From Streptomyces albospinus (GTDB taxonomy: Bacteria > Actinomycetota > Actinomycetes > Streptomycetales > Streptomycetaceae), in NCBI RefSeq assembly GCF_014648695.1, contig NZ_BMRP01000001.1:525874-589873 (forward strand): 64,000 nucleotides of DNA. Direction: 5' to 3'. The notes below the pieces were generated by a model. That model saw only the letters and a list, made by a program, of their open reading frames with translations. It did no database searches and was not told the origin of the DNA. Made by a program: the position numbers and the translations under genes. Positions 10,237-19,284 of the stretch are shown piece by piece. Position 1 is the first letter of the stretch, and each line of letters opens with the position of its first letter.

Positions 10237-10791
10237 TTATGCGGGGTGCGCCCAGCTTTTGAGCTCGGCCTTGTTGGAGAAAGCGGCGACGTTCTTGTCG
10301 AGAGGCTGGTCCGTGTACTGGTGGATACGCCACTTCGCCTTGATCCGCGGCTCCCCTGCGGCGACGTAGTCGGCGATCCACAGGCCGTCCGCGGCGTAGG
10401 ACGTGGTGTCGCGGTTCAGCCAGAAATCGCGGTTGCAGTAGAGCAGCACGCGGTGCGTGGGCCGCAGTTTCTTGACCTCCACAAGGAACTGGTCCTTCTG
10501 CGCATTGCTGGCGTACGAGCCCGCTCCGGTGGTCTCCCAGTCGGCCGCCAGCAGGTCGCCGTGGACCGAGGCGCATTGCTCGACGAAGTACTGCGCCTGG
10601 GCGGCGATATTTCCCGGCCACAGGAAGTGGTAGAAACCGACCACGGCGCCCGCCTCGCGTGCCCGTGCCGCCTGCGCCGACTGATGCGGATTGACGTAGG
10701 AGCGGCCTTCGGTGGCCTTGATGAATACGAAGTCCAACCCCTGGGCGGAATAACCGGTGTTGTAGGAGCTGACATCGACACCGTGCAGCAT
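10237..10791 (-). CDS. GH25 muramidase-like protein without signal peptide
   Basis: This 184-aa single-domain glycoside hydrolase family 25 (lysozyme-type) protein would cleave the beta-1,4 MurNAc-GlcNAc bond of peptidoglycan. Family features are GVDVSSYN at the N-terminus, FIKATEG (about residues 23-29), the catalytic D84-W85-E86 and LWIADY. An excellent AGGAGG with 6-nt spacing fixes the start at 10791. The protein begins directly with the barrel, with no Sec, Tat or lipoprotein signal and no cell-wall-binding repeats. That is unusual for a housekeeping Streptomyces muramidase and fits holin-type or particle-delivered release. No phage genes are nearby. Confidence 0.88.
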   Translation of the reverse strand: MLHGVDVSSYNTGYSAQGLDFVFIKATEGRSYVNPHQSAQAARAREAGAVVGFYHFLWPGNIAAQAQYFVEQCASVHGDLLAADWETTGAGSYASNAQKDQFLVEVKKLRPTHRVLLYCNRDFWLNRDTTSYAADGLWIADYVAAGEPRIKAKWRIHQYTDQPLDKNVAAFSNKAELKSWAHPA

Positions 10792-10985
10792 GAGCGACCT
10801 CCTGCCGATCGGATCTGCGGAATGCGAAGCGTCATCTGCGCGAAGCGGCAGCCGCCCCCCAGCAGTTCAGCATGTTCACGACCGGAGACGCCAGATCGAC
10901 GCGCTGAAGTTCCCGACGGGGCAGGCGAGTTGGTGACGCATGGCGTCCGTGGTGCGGATGGTGCGGGAGGGGTGCGGGTGGCCGC

Positions 10986-12374
10986 TCAGCGGCCGGTCGT
11001 CGACATGCCGCCGGCGCCGGGTTCCGTCCGCACGTCGAGGCGCCGCCGCACCCGCCGGACCAGTCCGCGGGCACGGGTCCGGGCCGGGTCCGCGGCCCGG
11101 CGCAGCGCCCGGACCCGGCGGGTCGACCGCAGTTCCCGGAAGAGGAGTTCGTACCGCTCGGCTATCGGCTCGGGGTCGTAGCGGTGCGCGCCGGCCAGCG
11201 CGGCGGCGCCCATCTCCCGGCGGCGCTCCGGGTCCTCGATCAGGTCGAGCAGCGCGCCGGCCAGCGCCCGTCCGTCGCCGCGCGGCACCAGCACGCCGTC
11301 CGCGCCGTCGTGGACGATCTCGGCCGGGCCCAGCGGGCAGTCGGTGCTGACGACCGGTACGCCGCAGCGCATCGCCTCGACGAGGGTCATCCCGAACGAC
11401 TCGGCGTCCGAGGCCGAGACGACGATCGACGCCTTGGCGAGCTCCTCCTCAAGCGGCGTCCGCGGCCCGGTGAGCTCGGCCCGCCCGGAGAGCCCCAGCC
11501 CGTCTATCAGGTTCTGGAGCCGGGTGCGTTCGGCGCCGCCGCCGTGGATGCGGAGCCGCCAGTCGGGGTGCTTGACGGAGACCGCGGAGAACGCCTCGAT
11601 CAGCAGGTCGAAGCGCTTGCCGCGGACCAGCCGGCCGGCCGCCGCGATGATCTTCGAGGTGCCGTCGGACGGCGGCCCGGCGGGCGCCGGGACGACGTCG
11701 GGCACCGCCAGGATCCGTACGCCGGGCAGCGGCATCCGCGTGCGGTAGACCGCCGCGTCCGCCTCGGTCGTGGTGATCACCGCGTCCAACGACCGGTAGT
11801 GGCGGGCGAGTTCGGCCCGCAGCTGGGTGCTGTGCGCGTCGTGCCGGAGGTGCTCCTGCGCGATCCGCAGGGCGCGGCGGGGACCGAAGAGCGCCAGATA
11901 GACATTGACGCCGGGCCGGGTGCCGATGAGCACATCGGCGTCGCTGCCGCGCAGGAACTCCGCGGCGCGCAGGTCCACCAGCCGGCTGTACTGGTGGTGC
12001 CGCTTCTCGTCGAGCGGGAAGTCCACCGCGGGCTCGCCGAACAGCGGATGCGCCATGTCGTCGCTGCCCACCCGGGTGTCCACCAGCGGGATCAGCCGCA
12101 CCCGGGGGTCCACCGCGAACCGCGGGACCTCGCGGTGCCGCAGCATCGAGACGATCTCGACGTCGTGCCGGTCGGCGAGCGCCGCGGCGAGGTTCAGGGT
12201 GGTGCGGATGGTGCCGCCGACGGCGTACGCGTCGTGCAGCAGGAGGGTCACCTTCAGGCGGTCCGGGCGGTCCGGGCGGCCCCGGCGCCCGGCGCGGTCC
12301 GTACGGTCCGCGCCCTCCGTACGGTCCGCGCCCTCCGTGCGGCCTGCGTCATCCGTGCTCTTCATGCGGTGCAT
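10986..12374 (-). CDS. Glycosyltransferase family 4
   Basis: This 462-aa GT-B fold enzyme transfers an activated sugar to an unknown acceptor, probably for a cell-surface glycan, lipid or protein. The N-domain starts LKVTLLLHDAYAVGGTIRTT (about residues 42-61). The C-domain has the GT4 signature SASDAESFGMTLVEAMRCGV (about 338-357) and AAGRLVRGKRFDLLIEAF (about 255-272). The N-terminal 40 residues are a low-complexity Arg/Asp/Thr tail with an exact repeat (TEGADRTEGADR). ATG 12374 has a weak GAAGAG site, and ATG 12365 is an alternative. The C-terminus is Arg-rich (RRVRALRRA), suggesting membrane-surface association. Confidence 0.85.
   Translation of the reverse strand: MHRMKSTDDAGRTEGADRTEGADRTDRAGRRGRPDRPDRLKVTLLLHDAYAVGGTIRTTLNLAAALADRHDVEIVSMLRHREVPRFAVDPRVRLIPLVDTRVGSDDMAHPLFGEPAVDFPLDEKRHHQYSRLVDLRAAEFLRGSDADVLIGTRPGVNVYLALFGPRRALRIAQEHLRHDAHSTQLRAELARHYRSLDAVITTTEADAAVYRTRMPLPGVRILAVPDVVPAPAGPPSDGTSKIIAAAGRLVRGKRFDLLIEAFSAVSVKHPDWRLRIHGGGAERTRLQNLIDGLGLSGRAELTGPRTPLEEELAKASIVVSASDAESFGMTLVEAMRCGVPVVSTDCPLGPAEIVHDGADGVLVPRGDGRALAGALLDLIEDPERRREMGAAALAGAHRYDPEPIAERYELLFRELRSTRRVRALRRAADPARTRARGLVRRVRRRLDVRTEPGAGGMSTTGR
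12301..12336. repeat. Exact 18-bp tandem duplication inside the GT4 gene
   Basis: Two identical copies of GTACGGTCCGCGCCCTCC lie head to tail, followed by a partial third copy. They encode the repeated six-residue block in the disordered N-terminal tail of the glycosyltransferase on the minus strand. Confidence 0.85.
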
Positions 12375-12602
12375 ATGGTGCTCTTCACGCGGTGTCGACC
12401 CGGTGTGCCCGGGTGTGCCGGCCTGCTGCCGCCGGCCGGGACCCTGGGCGGTGTGGTCCGCCGCGGCCGGCCCGTCCGGCACCCGTCACCGTCCCGGGAC
12501 GGGGTAAGCCGAGGGCGTGTCCCGGGTGAGAGCCCGGTAAGAAACCCCCCGCCCCACCGGCCGCCCTCCGACCTGCCGGGCCGGTCTTGGCAGACTTGCC
12601 GG

Positions 12603-13349
12603 GTGACCCATTCCGTACTGCTCGCCGAGGACGACCGCCCCATCCGCACCGCGCTGGAGCGTGCCCTGACCCTGGAGGGGTACCGGGTCACCGCCGTGGC
12701 CGACGGGATCCAGGCGCTGGCCACCGCCCACCGCGAGCGGCCCGACGTGATCCTGCTGGACGTGATGATGCCGGGCATCGACGGGCTCCAGGTGTGCCAG
12801 GTGCTGCGCGCCGAACAGGACCGCACCCCGATCCTGATGCTCACCGCCCGGGTCGAGACCGCGGACCGGATCGCCGGCCTGGACGCCGGGGCCGACGACT
12901 ACGTGGTCAAGCCCTTCGAGGTCGAGGAGGTGTTCGCCCGGCTGCGGGCCCTGCTGCGGCGGACGACGGCGGGGCCGGTGGCGCCGGGACCGGCGGCGGG
13001 GGACGGCGCCGAGGCCGGTGAGGCGTACGACGCGCGGGCGGCGGACAGCGGGGTCGTCGAGGCGGCCGACCTGCGGATCGACGGCCCCTCGCGGCGGGCC
13101 TGGCGCGGGGAGCGGGAACTGGAGCTGACCCGGACCGAGTTCGAGCTGCTGGAGCTGCTGGCCCGCAACGCCGGGATCGTCCTGGACCACTCGACGATCT
13201 ACGACCGCATCTGGGGCTACGACTTCGGGCCCGGCTCGAAGAACCTCGCGGTCTACGTCGGCTATCTGCGCCGCAAGGTCGATGTGCCGGGCAGCCGGCC
13301 GCTGATCCACACCGTGCGCGGCGTCGGCTACGTCCTGCGGGAGGACTGA
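12603..13349 (+). CDS. OmpR/PhoB-family response regulator
   Basis: This 248-aa DNA-binding response regulator has a receiver domain with AEDDRP near the N-terminus, phospho-acceptor Asp53 in LLDVMMPGIDG and Lys in DDYVVKPFEVEE. An extended linker (about residues 118-150) leads to a winged-helix domain with LTRTEFELLELLARN and IHTVRGVGYVLRED at the end. The GTG at 12603 has no clear ribosome site and may be close to the transcript start. The stop is immediately followed by the kinase GTG, so the pair is co-translated. It is similar in layout to MprA/TcrR-type systems, and the target genes are unknown. Confidence 0.95.
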   Translation: MTHSVLLAEDDRPIRTALERALTLEGYRVTAVADGIQALATAHRERPDVILLDVMMPGIDGLQVCQVLRAEQDRTPILMLTARVETADRIAGLDAGADDYVVKPFEVEEVFARLRALLRRTTAGPVAPGPAAGDGAEAGEAYDARAADSGVVEAADLRIDGPSRRAWRGERELELTRTEFELLELLARNAGIVLDHSTIYDRIWGYDFGPGSKNLAVYVGYLRRKVDVPGSRPLIHTVRGVGYVLRED

Positions 13350-14825
13350 GTGCGCGTGCCCCCCGGCCCGCGGCGGTCCGGCGTCCGGCGGATCGCCGCC
13401 CGGCTGCGGGACTGCCGTCCGGTCGCCTGGCTGCGCACCCGCAAGCCGGCCAGCCTGCGCACCTCGTTCGCGCTGGCCTTCGCCGCCGGGGCCGCGGGGG
13501 TGACCGTTCTGGTCGGGTTCCTCGGCTACGACGCGGCGGCCCGGCTGGTGCGGGTGGACGAGAAGTCGGTGTTCTCCGAGGTCGTAGCGGATCTGCGGTC
13601 CCAGGTCCGGGAGCGGCCGTACACGCCCGCCGACTACACCGCCGCCGGCCCGGACCACGACGGGCCGCGCGACGACCTGACCCGGCCGGCCCGGACGGAC
13701 GTGCAGATCCTTGGCGCCGGCGGGCGGGTCGTCGAACCGGGTCACCCCGCGCTCCCGGCCGGGGACGCCGAGCGGAGGATCGCCGCCCACCGCGACGCGG
13801 GCCGCTACGCGCAGGACGAGGTGCTGCTCGACGGCGACGCCTACCACCTCGCCACCGTCTCGCTCGGCGGCGGGCGCGGAGCCGTCCAGGTCGCCCGGAA
13901 GGTCAGCGGGACCGAGGACCTGCTCGCCGCGCTCCAGAAGCGCACCGTGCTGCTGGCCGCCGGGGTCATCGCGCTGGCCGGCGCCGTCGGCTGGTGGCTG
14001 GCCTGCCGGATCACCGGCCGGCTGGTCCGGCTGACGTCGGTCGCCGAGCGCGTCGCGGAGCACGGGCCGGTGGACGTCCAGGTGCCGGTCGCCGGGCGCG
14101 ACGAGGTGGCCCGGCTCGGGCGGGCCTTCGACGACATGCTCGGGCGGCTGACCAGCGCGGTGCAGGACCAGCAGCGGCTCGTCCAGGACGCGGGCCACGA
14201 GCTGCGCACCCCGCTGACCTCGCTCCGTACGAACATCTCGCTGCTCAAGCGCTTCGACGAACTGCCGCCGGACGCCCGTGAGGACCTGCTCGCCGACCTG
14301 GCAGGCGAGGCCCGCGAACTGACCGACCTGGTCAACGAGTTGGTGGACCTGGCGGCCGGACAGCGCGACGACTCCCCGCTGTCGGAGGTGCGGCTGGCCG
14401 AGGTCGCGGAGCGGGCCGCCGCCTCCGCCCGCCGCCGCACCGGCCGCGAGATCACCGTGCGCACCAGCCGCGCCGCGGTCGTCGAGGGCCGGCCGGCCGC
14501 GCTGCACCGCGCGCTCGGCAACCTCCTGGAGAACGCCGCCAAGTTCGACGCCGACGGCACCGCGCCCATCGAGGTCGTCGTCACCGGCGCCCGCGTCGAG
14601 GTCCTCGACCGCGGCCCGGGCATCGCCGAGGCCGACCTCACCCGGGTCTTCGACCGCTTCTACCGCGCCCCGGCCGCCCGCGGCCTCCCCGGCTCGGGCC
14701 TCGGCCTGGCGATAGTCCGGGAGATCGCGGCGGCCCACGGCGGCCAGGTCTTCGCGACCGTACGCCCCGGCGGCGGGGCCGGCATCGGCTTCACCGTGCG
14801 CGACGGCGGGCCGGGCGCCGGGTAG
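13350..14825 (+). CDS. Sensor histidine kinase (HAMP-HisKA-HATPase)
   Basis: This is the 491-aa membrane kinase partner of the preceding regulator. It has two transmembrane segments (about residues 38-58 and 193-213) bracketing a sensor domain of about 130 residues. A HAMP region (about 214-268) follows, and the H-box is [14 protein letters not shown] with phospho-acceptor His283. The ATPase boxes are N (LLENAAKFD), G1 ([11 protein letters not shown]) and G2 ([13 protein letters not shown]). The extracytoplasmic loop has no recognised ligand domain. A G/C-rich stem covers its stop codon and may terminate both this operon and the convergent M56 gene. Confidence 0.95.
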   Translation: MRVPPGPRRSGVRRIAARLRDCRPVAWLRTRKPASLRTSFALAFAAGAAGVTVLVGFLGYDAAARLVRVDEKSVFSEVVADLRSQVRERPYTPADYTAAGPDHDGPRDDLTRPARTDVQILGAGGRVVEPGHPALPAGDAERRIAAHRDAGRYAQDEVLLDGDAYHLATVSLGGGRGAVQVARKVSGTEDLLAALQKRTVLLAAGVIALAGAVGWWLACRITGRLVRLTSVAERVAEHGPVDVQVPVAGRDEVARLGRAFDDMLGRLTSAVQDQQRLVQDAGHELRTPLTSLRTNISLLKRFDELPPDAREDLLADLAGEARELTDLVNELVDLAAGQRDDSPLSEVRLAEVAERAAASARRRTGREITVRTSRAAVVEGRPAALHRALGNLLENAAKFDADGTAPIEVVVTGARVEVLDRGPGIAEADLTRVFDRFYRAPAARGLPGSGLGLAIVREIAAAHGGQVFATVRPGGGAGIGFTVRDGGPGAG

Positions 14826-14837
14826 CGCCGCCCGGCC
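14809..14837. terminator. Hairpin over the kinase stop codon, possibly bidirectional
   Basis: GGCCGGGCG and CGCCCGGCC pair across an 11-nt loop that contains the TAG stop of the kinase gene. Its place between convergent genes suits a shared terminator, but there is no T-tract. Confidence 0.5.
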
Positions 14838-14878
14838 ACCATCCCGGCTCTACCCACCGGACACGGTTCGGACCGGGC

Positions 14879-15850
14879 TCAGTCCCCGTGGTCCCCGTGG
14901 TGCTCGCCCTGGGCCGACTCCACCGTCTGGTGCAGATCGGCCGCGGCTTCCACCGCGGCAGCCGCGGAGAAGGTGACACAGGCCAGGAGCGCGGCGGCTA
15001 TCAGCCGGCGGCCGTGCAGGCCGAGGTGGATACGGGGGTGGTCGGTCGGATGGTCGGGGGCCAGCAGCGCGGCGACCCGGCGCGGCACCGGACCGGTCGT
15101 GGCGGCGAGCGCGGTGCTCGGGCGGGGGACCGCCGCGGTGTGCGCGCGGGCGGCCAGTGCGGCTCGGCCGATGGCGCGGGCGGTGACCCGGCGGTCGCCC
15201 ACCCGGGAGGCGGCCGATTCGTCCGCCCAGCGCTCCAGGGCGTACGCCAGCGAGGGCCGCAGCCCGCGGAGCAGCGGATGGCAGGCCGAGGCCAGGGCGA
15301 CCGTCAGCAGGAAGAGGTGGTGCCGGCCTGTGAGATGGGCCCGCTCATGGGCGAACAGGGCCTCCCGTTCGGCCGGCGGCAGCGCCCGCAGCATCCCGGC
15401 GGTGACCACCACGCGGTCCGGCCGGCCCGGCAGGGCGAAGGCGTCGGGCGCGGCATCGGGGACGATGCACAGATCGCCGGCGAGGGCGTGGGCGTCGGCG
15501 GTGCGCCGGGCGGCGCGCAGCTCGGCGCGGTGGCGCAGCGCGCGGCGGGTGACGGCGATCGCGCAGCAGGTCAGCAGCGCGCCGGCGACCGAGGCGGCCG
15601 GCACGGTCACGTCCGCGTCGCCGCCGAGCAGCGACAGCGAGAGATGGCCGAAGGCGGCGACCGGCGGCAGCCACAGCGCCCCGGCGGCCATCAGCAGGCC
15701 GAGCGCGGCGGTCGTGCAGGCGGCCAGCGCGGCGGCGCACCCGGTCAGCAGCCAGGCGGCGGCGCGCGGCGGCAGCGACTCGGCGAGCCGGCGGGCGGCC
15801 GGCACCGCGAGCAGCGGCATCAGCAGCGGGATCCAGACGGCGAAGATCAC
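14879..15850 (-). CDS. M56-family membrane metalloprotease (BlaR1/MecR1-like, sensorless)
   Basis: This 323-aa integral membrane zinc protease has transmembrane helices at about residues 1-20, 33-60, 70-90 and 285-305. The zinc motif HERAH is in EALFAHERAHLTGRHHLF near residue 168. It lacks the extracellular penicillin-binding sensor domain of true BlaR1. It starts with GTG overlapping the stop of the BlaI-type repressor upstream (GTGA). The pair forms the common actinobacterial module in which the protease is thought to inactivate the repressor on an unknown signal. The C-terminal tail is His/Asp-rich (GEHHGDHGD), a possible metal-binding tail. Confidence 0.9.
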   Translation of the reverse strand: MIFAVWIPLLMPLLAVPAARRLAESLPPRAAAWLLTGCAAALAACTTAALGLLMAAGALWLPPVAAFGHLSLSLLGGDADVTVPAASVAGALLTCCAIAVTRRALRHRAELRAARRTADAHALAGDLCIVPDAAPDAFALPGRPDRVVVTAGMLRALPPAEREALFAHERAHLTGRHHLFLLTVALASACHPLLRGLRPSLAYALERWADESAASRVGDRRVTARAIGRAALAARAHTAAVPRPSTALAATTGPVPRRVAALLAPDHPTDHPRIHLGLHGRRLIAAALLACVTFSAAAAVEAAADLHQTVESAQGEHHGDHGD

Positions 15851-16281
15851 GGTGCGGCCCCGGGTCCCGGCAGCCGGCCGTCGGAGGCGTCCGCACCGCC
15901 GGCGTCATCGGCCTCCGCCTCGTCCAGCAGCGAGCGGAGCAGCTGCTCGTCCTCGGTGGTCAGCTCCGACACGAAGCGGGCGAGGGCAGTGCCGCGGTCG
16001 TCCTGCTTGTCCAGTTCGCTGCGCATCCGGCGGGCGGTCAGTCCCGCGGAGTCGTGTATCGGCGAATACGCGAAGCCGCGGCCCGCCCGGGTGCGGGACA
16101 CCGCCCCCTTGTCGTGCAGCCGGGTGAGGATGGTGGTGACGGTCGTACGGGCGAGCCGGCCGCCCAGCCCGTTCTGCACCTCGGCGGGGCTCAGCGGGCC
16201 CTCGGCCGCCCAGAGCGCCGCCAGCACGCTCGCCTCCAGCTCACCGGCCGGGCGCCGCTGCACGGGTGATGTCTCCGACAT
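15847..16281 (-). CDS. BlaI/MecI/CopY-family transcriptional repressor
   Basis: This 144-aa winged-helix repressor (PENICILLINASE_R family) has its DNA-binding domain in residues about 10-85, with GPLSPAEVQNGLGG and TTVTTILTRLHDKGAVSRTR. A dimerisation helix region follows (RFVSELTTEDEQLLRSLLDEAE). The start ATG at 16281 has GGTGGAGGG upstream, which sets this length against longer open frames. Two palindromes with TCTAC/GTAGA arms sit directly upstream at 16305-16343 and are its obvious operators, so it is autoregulated. They may also affect the divergent DedA gene. Confidence 0.94.
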   Translation of the reverse strand: MSETSPVQRRPAGELEASVLAALWAAEGPLSPAEVQNGLGGRLARTTVTTILTRLHDKGAVSRTRAGRGFAYSPIHDSAGLTARRMRSELDKQDDRGTALARFVSELTTEDEQLLRSLLDEAEADDAGGADASDGRLPGPGAAP

Positions 16282-16304
16282 GGAACGCCCTCCACCTTTC
16301 CGTC

Positions 16305-16343
16305 GTCTACAGTTTTGTAGACCGTCTACGGGACTGTAGACGG
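16305..16343. promoter_or_regulatory. Twin BlaI-type operators
   Basis: Two adjacent perfect dyads are visible. The first is GTCTACA-GTTT-TGTAGAC at 16305-16322, containing the TACA...TGTA core typical of BlaI/MecI sites. The second is CCGTCTAC-GGGACT-GTAGACGG at 16322-16343. Centre-to-centre spacing is 19 bp, close to two helical turns, so dimers could bind on one DNA face. They lie between the repressor start and the DedA start. Confidence 0.85.
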
Positions 16344-16395
16344 TGGGGTCGGCCGCTCGGCGGGCCCAGAACCCATTATGGGAGGGGCCACCGAC

Positions 16396-17112
16396 ATGGC
16401 CGTAGCCGCCGCAGACCTGCACCTGGGCGCGGTCACCCAGGCCGTCAACATCCTCGACGCCGGCTCACTGCTCGCCGCCTTCGGCGCCCTCGGTGTCGCC
16501 GTCGTCCTCTTCGCGGAGACCGGACTGCTGGTCGGCTTCCTGCTGCCCGGCGACTCGCTGCTGTTCACCGCGGGACTGCTCTGCGCCCCGGGCGTCGGCG
16601 GTGCCGTCCACCTCTCCCTGCCCCAGGTCCTGGCGTCCGCCGTCGTCGGCACGCTCGCCGGATCCCAGACCGGCTTCTGGATCGGCAGGCGCGGCGGCCG
16701 TGCCCTGCTGGCCGGCGGCCGTTCGCGCAAGCTCCAGGACGGCGCCGCCCGCGCCGAGGAGTACCTGGAGCGCTACGGCCACGCCAAGGCGATCATCCTG
16801 GCCCGCTTCGTCCCCGTCGTCCGCACCGTGCTCAACCCGCTGGCCGGCGCCCTGAACGTGCCCACCCGCGCCTTCACCCTCTGGCAGATCGCCGGCGGCC
16901 TGGTCTGGACGTTCGGCCTCACCCTCGCCGGGTACGCCCTCGGCTCGTCCGTCCCCAACGTCGACCGGTACCTTCTGCCGGTCGTGGGCCTCGTCGTGAT
17001 CGCCTCGCTGACCCCGCTCGCCCTCGAAGTCCTGCGCTCCCGCAAGCGGCGCCCGGCCGCCCGACAGGGGACGGAACCGGTCGAAACCCCCTCCGCGCCA
17101 CCGGCACCCTGA
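16396..17112 (+). CDS. DedA-family membrane protein
   Basis: This 238-aa SNARE-associated/DedA superfamily protein belongs to a family implicated in membrane homeostasis and undecaprenyl-phosphate or phospholipid recycling. Family signatures are FAETGLLVGFLLPGDSLLFT (about residues 36-55) and ARFVPVVRTVLNPLAGALN (about 136-154). It is followed by transmembrane helices near 165-185 and 195-215. GGAGGGG precedes ATG 16396, which I prefer over the ATG at 16378. The two downstream PAP2 phosphatases fit a lipid-carrier recycling neighbourhood. Confidence 0.93.
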   Translation: MAVAAADLHLGAVTQAVNILDAGSLLAAFGALGVAVVLFAETGLLVGFLLPGDSLLFTAGLLCAPGVGGAVHLSLPQVLASAVVGTLAGSQTGFWIGRRGGRALLAGGRSRKLQDGAARAEEYLERYGHAKAIILARFVPVVRTVLNPLAGALNVPTRAFTLWQIAGGLVWTFGLTLAGYALGSSVPNVDRYLLPVVGLVVIASLTPLALEVLRSRKRRPAARQGTEPVETPSAPPAP

Positions 17113-17218
17113 AGGACCCGGCACACTTGCTGAAGCACGCGGCCGGCCCGGGCACCCCGTAAGCCGTCCCGTCCCCCAGCCCACGTACCACGTAGCGACC
17201 CGCCAAGGAGAAAACCCA

Positions 17219-17875
17219 GTGACCGACCTCGCCTTCGGCGGAGCCTCGATCGACGGCGGCCTGTACACCTCTGTGACCGGCTTCGCCCAGGAGATGCCGC
17301 ACTTCCTGAACGTCCTGGTCTCCTTCTGGACCGACTTCGGCCTCGGGATCTTCGCCGTCCTGATGCTCGTCGGTTGGTGGCGGGCCCGCCAGCGGCTCGG
17401 CGGCAGCTCCCGCCGCCGGCTCGACCCCGGTGAGATGCGGCACACCGCCCCCGTCGCCATGGCGAGGGCACTGGCCGTCCCCGTGATCGTGGTCCTCGCC
17501 TACGTGGCCAACGACGTGGTCAAGGCCTTCTTCCACGAGCAGCGCCCCTGCCAGACGATCCACACCATCACCGTCGAGGCGTGCCCCGCGCTGGGCGACT
17601 GGTCCTTCCCCAGCAACCACTCGGCCATCGCCGCCTCCGCCGCGGTCGCCCTGGTCCTCCTGGACCGCCGGCTCGGCTGGATCGCCGTCCCGGCCGCGCT
17701 CCTGATGGGCGCCTCGCGCGTCTGGGTCGGCGCCCACTACCCGCACGACGTCCTGGTCGGCCTGATCGTCGGCGCCCTGGTCGCCGCGGTCCTCATGCCG
17801 CTCGCCCGGCGCGCCGCCCCCCTCGTCGAACGGCTCCGCGACACCTCGCTGCGCCCCCTGGTGTCCGCCAGGTGA
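17219..17875 (+). CDS. PAP2-family membrane phosphatase, first of two
   Basis: This 218-aa polytopic phosphatidic-acid/undecaprenyl-diphosphate phosphatase-type enzyme has the three catalytic motifs. They are KAFFHEQRPC (about residues 101-110), FPSNHSAIAAS (about 129-139) and RVWVGAHYPHDVLVG (about 163-177). AAGGAG sits 8 nt before its GTG start. It overlaps the next PAP2 gene by 4 nt (GTGA), so the two are co-translated. It probably dephosphorylates a lipid carrier on the outer membrane face. The lipid substrate cannot be told from sequence. Confidence 0.93.
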   Translation: MTDLAFGGASIDGGLYTSVTGFAQEMPHFLNVLVSFWTDFGLGIFAVLMLVGWWRARQRLGGSSRRRLDPGEMRHTAPVAMARALAVPVIVVLAYVANDVVKAFFHEQRPCQTIHTITVEACPALGDWSFPSNHSAIAASAAVALVLLDRRLGWIAVPAALLMGASRVWVGAHYPHDVLVGLIVGALVAAVLMPLARRAAPLVERLRDTSLRPLVSAR

Positions 17876-18594
17876 CGACACCGGGGGCGGACGCGGCACC
17901 GGCGCCCCGGCCGGGCCCCGGTCCGGCGCCGGGCCGCCCGATCGCCGTCGCGGCGGTCTGCGCGGCCCTCTTCGCCGCCGCGGCCACCGTCACGGCCGTA
18001 CGCGACGGAGCCCCGTTCGCCCCCGAACTGGCCGCACTCCACTGGAGCACGGCCCACCGCGGGGAGCCGCTGCGCTCCCTGGCCCGCGTCTTGACGGCGA
18101 CCGGCACCGGAGTCGTCCCGTACCTGATGGCGGTGCTCGCCGGCCTGCTGGCCGGCCGCACCTGGCGCGGCCGGCGCCGGGCGGTGACCGGGGCGGTGGC
18201 CGTCCTGGCCGCCGGCCAGGCGATCCGCTACGGCCTGATGGAACTGCTCGCCCGCCCCCGCCCGCCGGTCGCCGACTGGGCCGCCCGGGCCACCGGCTAC
18301 TCCTTCCCCTCCGGCCACTCCACCACCGCGGCGCTGGCCGCCGGCATCCTCGCCTGGGGCGTGCTGCACCGCACCCGCCCCGGCGCCGGCCGCCTCTGGT
18401 GCGCCCTGCTCGCCCTCTGGGCCGCCGGCGTCGGCCTCACCCGCATCTACCTGGGCGTCCACTGGGCCGGCGACGTCCTGGCCGGCTGGTTCCTGGCCGC
18501 CGCCCTGCTCGCCCTCGCCCTCCTCCTGGAGCCGCTGGTCCTCCCCCGCCCGGCCCCGGCCGCGCCGGAAGCTCCCCCCTCCGCTTGTCCATGA
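17872..18594 (+). CDS. PAP2-family membrane phosphatase, second of two
   Basis: This 240-aa protein shows PAP2 motifs LLARPRPP (about residues 124-131), YSFPSGHSTT (about 143-152) and RIYLGVHWAGDVLAGW (about 190-205) with five to six transmembrane helices. The N-terminal 24 residues are Pro/Ala-rich. The GTG start overlaps the preceding PAP2 stop. It is clearly diverged from its partner (SGHS against SNHS), so the pair is either ancient or assembled rather than a recent duplication. Confidence 0.92.
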   Translation: MTTPGADAAPAPRPGPGPAPGRPIAVAAVCAALFAAAATVTAVRDGAPFAPELAALHWSTAHRGEPLRSLARVLTATGTGVVPYLMAVLAGLLAGRTWRGRRRAVTGAVAVLAAGQAIRYGLMELLARPRPPVADWAARATGYSFPSGHSTTAALAAGILAWGVLHRTRPGAGRLWCALLALWAAGVGLTRIYLGVHWAGDVLAGWFLAAALLALALLLEPLVLPRPAPAAPEAPPSACP

Positions 18595-18742
18595 ATCACC
18601 GACGAACGGCCCAGGTCTTCGCCAAGGCCGCATGGACGCCCGGCGCGCCGAGCACCACTGTCCTGGGTGCCGGCGACCGAGGGAGCGGTCACCGGTACCG
18701 GCGCCGATTCACCGTGCACCACCGTGTGACAGGGGGACAGCA

Positions 18743-19039
18743 ATGGATCATTCGCTCGACGTCCCGCCGGCCGGCCGCCCCGCCGCTCCGGGCCGTCCCC
18801 GCGACCGCTGCGCCGCCGCCGCGGTCGCCGACCCGACCCCGTGCGAGGGCCCGCGCGACGCCGCCACCATCGTCGCCCGCGACGGCAGAGAGGTCGCCGG
18901 CTGCGTCCACCACTGCGCCCGCCTCCTGGCCGGCCTGGACGGCGCCCGCGTGCACCCCTTCGTCCCCTCCGCCCAGGCCCTGGACATCTACTTCCGGGCG
19001 CGCGAACTCCCGCCCTGCGCCTGGGAGATCGGCAGATAG
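18743..19039 (+). CDS. Small Cys/His-containing hypothetical protein
   Basis: I do not recognise this 98-aa protein. GGGGGA precedes the ATG. It contains RDRCAAAAVADPTPCEGPRD then GREVAGCVHHCARLLAGL, a Cys-His cluster that might bind a metal. A compact C-terminal half ends with ARELPPCAWEIGR. Codon use is typical of the host. It lies after the PAP2 pair but 148 nt away, so it is probably separately expressed. Confidence 0.55.
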   Translation: MDHSLDVPPAGRPAAPGRPRDRCAAAAVADPTPCEGPRDAATIVARDGREVAGCVHHCARLLAGLDGARVHPFVPSAQALDIYFRARELPPCAWEIGR

Positions 19040-19284
19040 CCCGGCCCGCGCAACGGCCCGCGGCGGGCGTGGTCCGTGCCGCGCCCCACGCTTTCGGGCG
19101 GGGCGACTGACGACGCGGCAGACGGCGCCCGGCGCGCTGCCGGGACGGCGTCCAGCGGCCTGACGGCATCCAGCGGTACTCCGCCGACTCCGCCCACTAC
19201 GCCGACTCCGCCGGCCTGCCGGCGGAGTTCCTGCGGGCGGTCCGTCGGCCCGTCAGCGGAGTCACCGGCCCGGTGGCGGCCGGG

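Noticed and set aside
12486..14738. 750-codon minus-strand frame over the two-component genes
   Set aside because: The plus strand shows complete response-regulator and kinase motifs, and the minus frame has no recognisable sequence.
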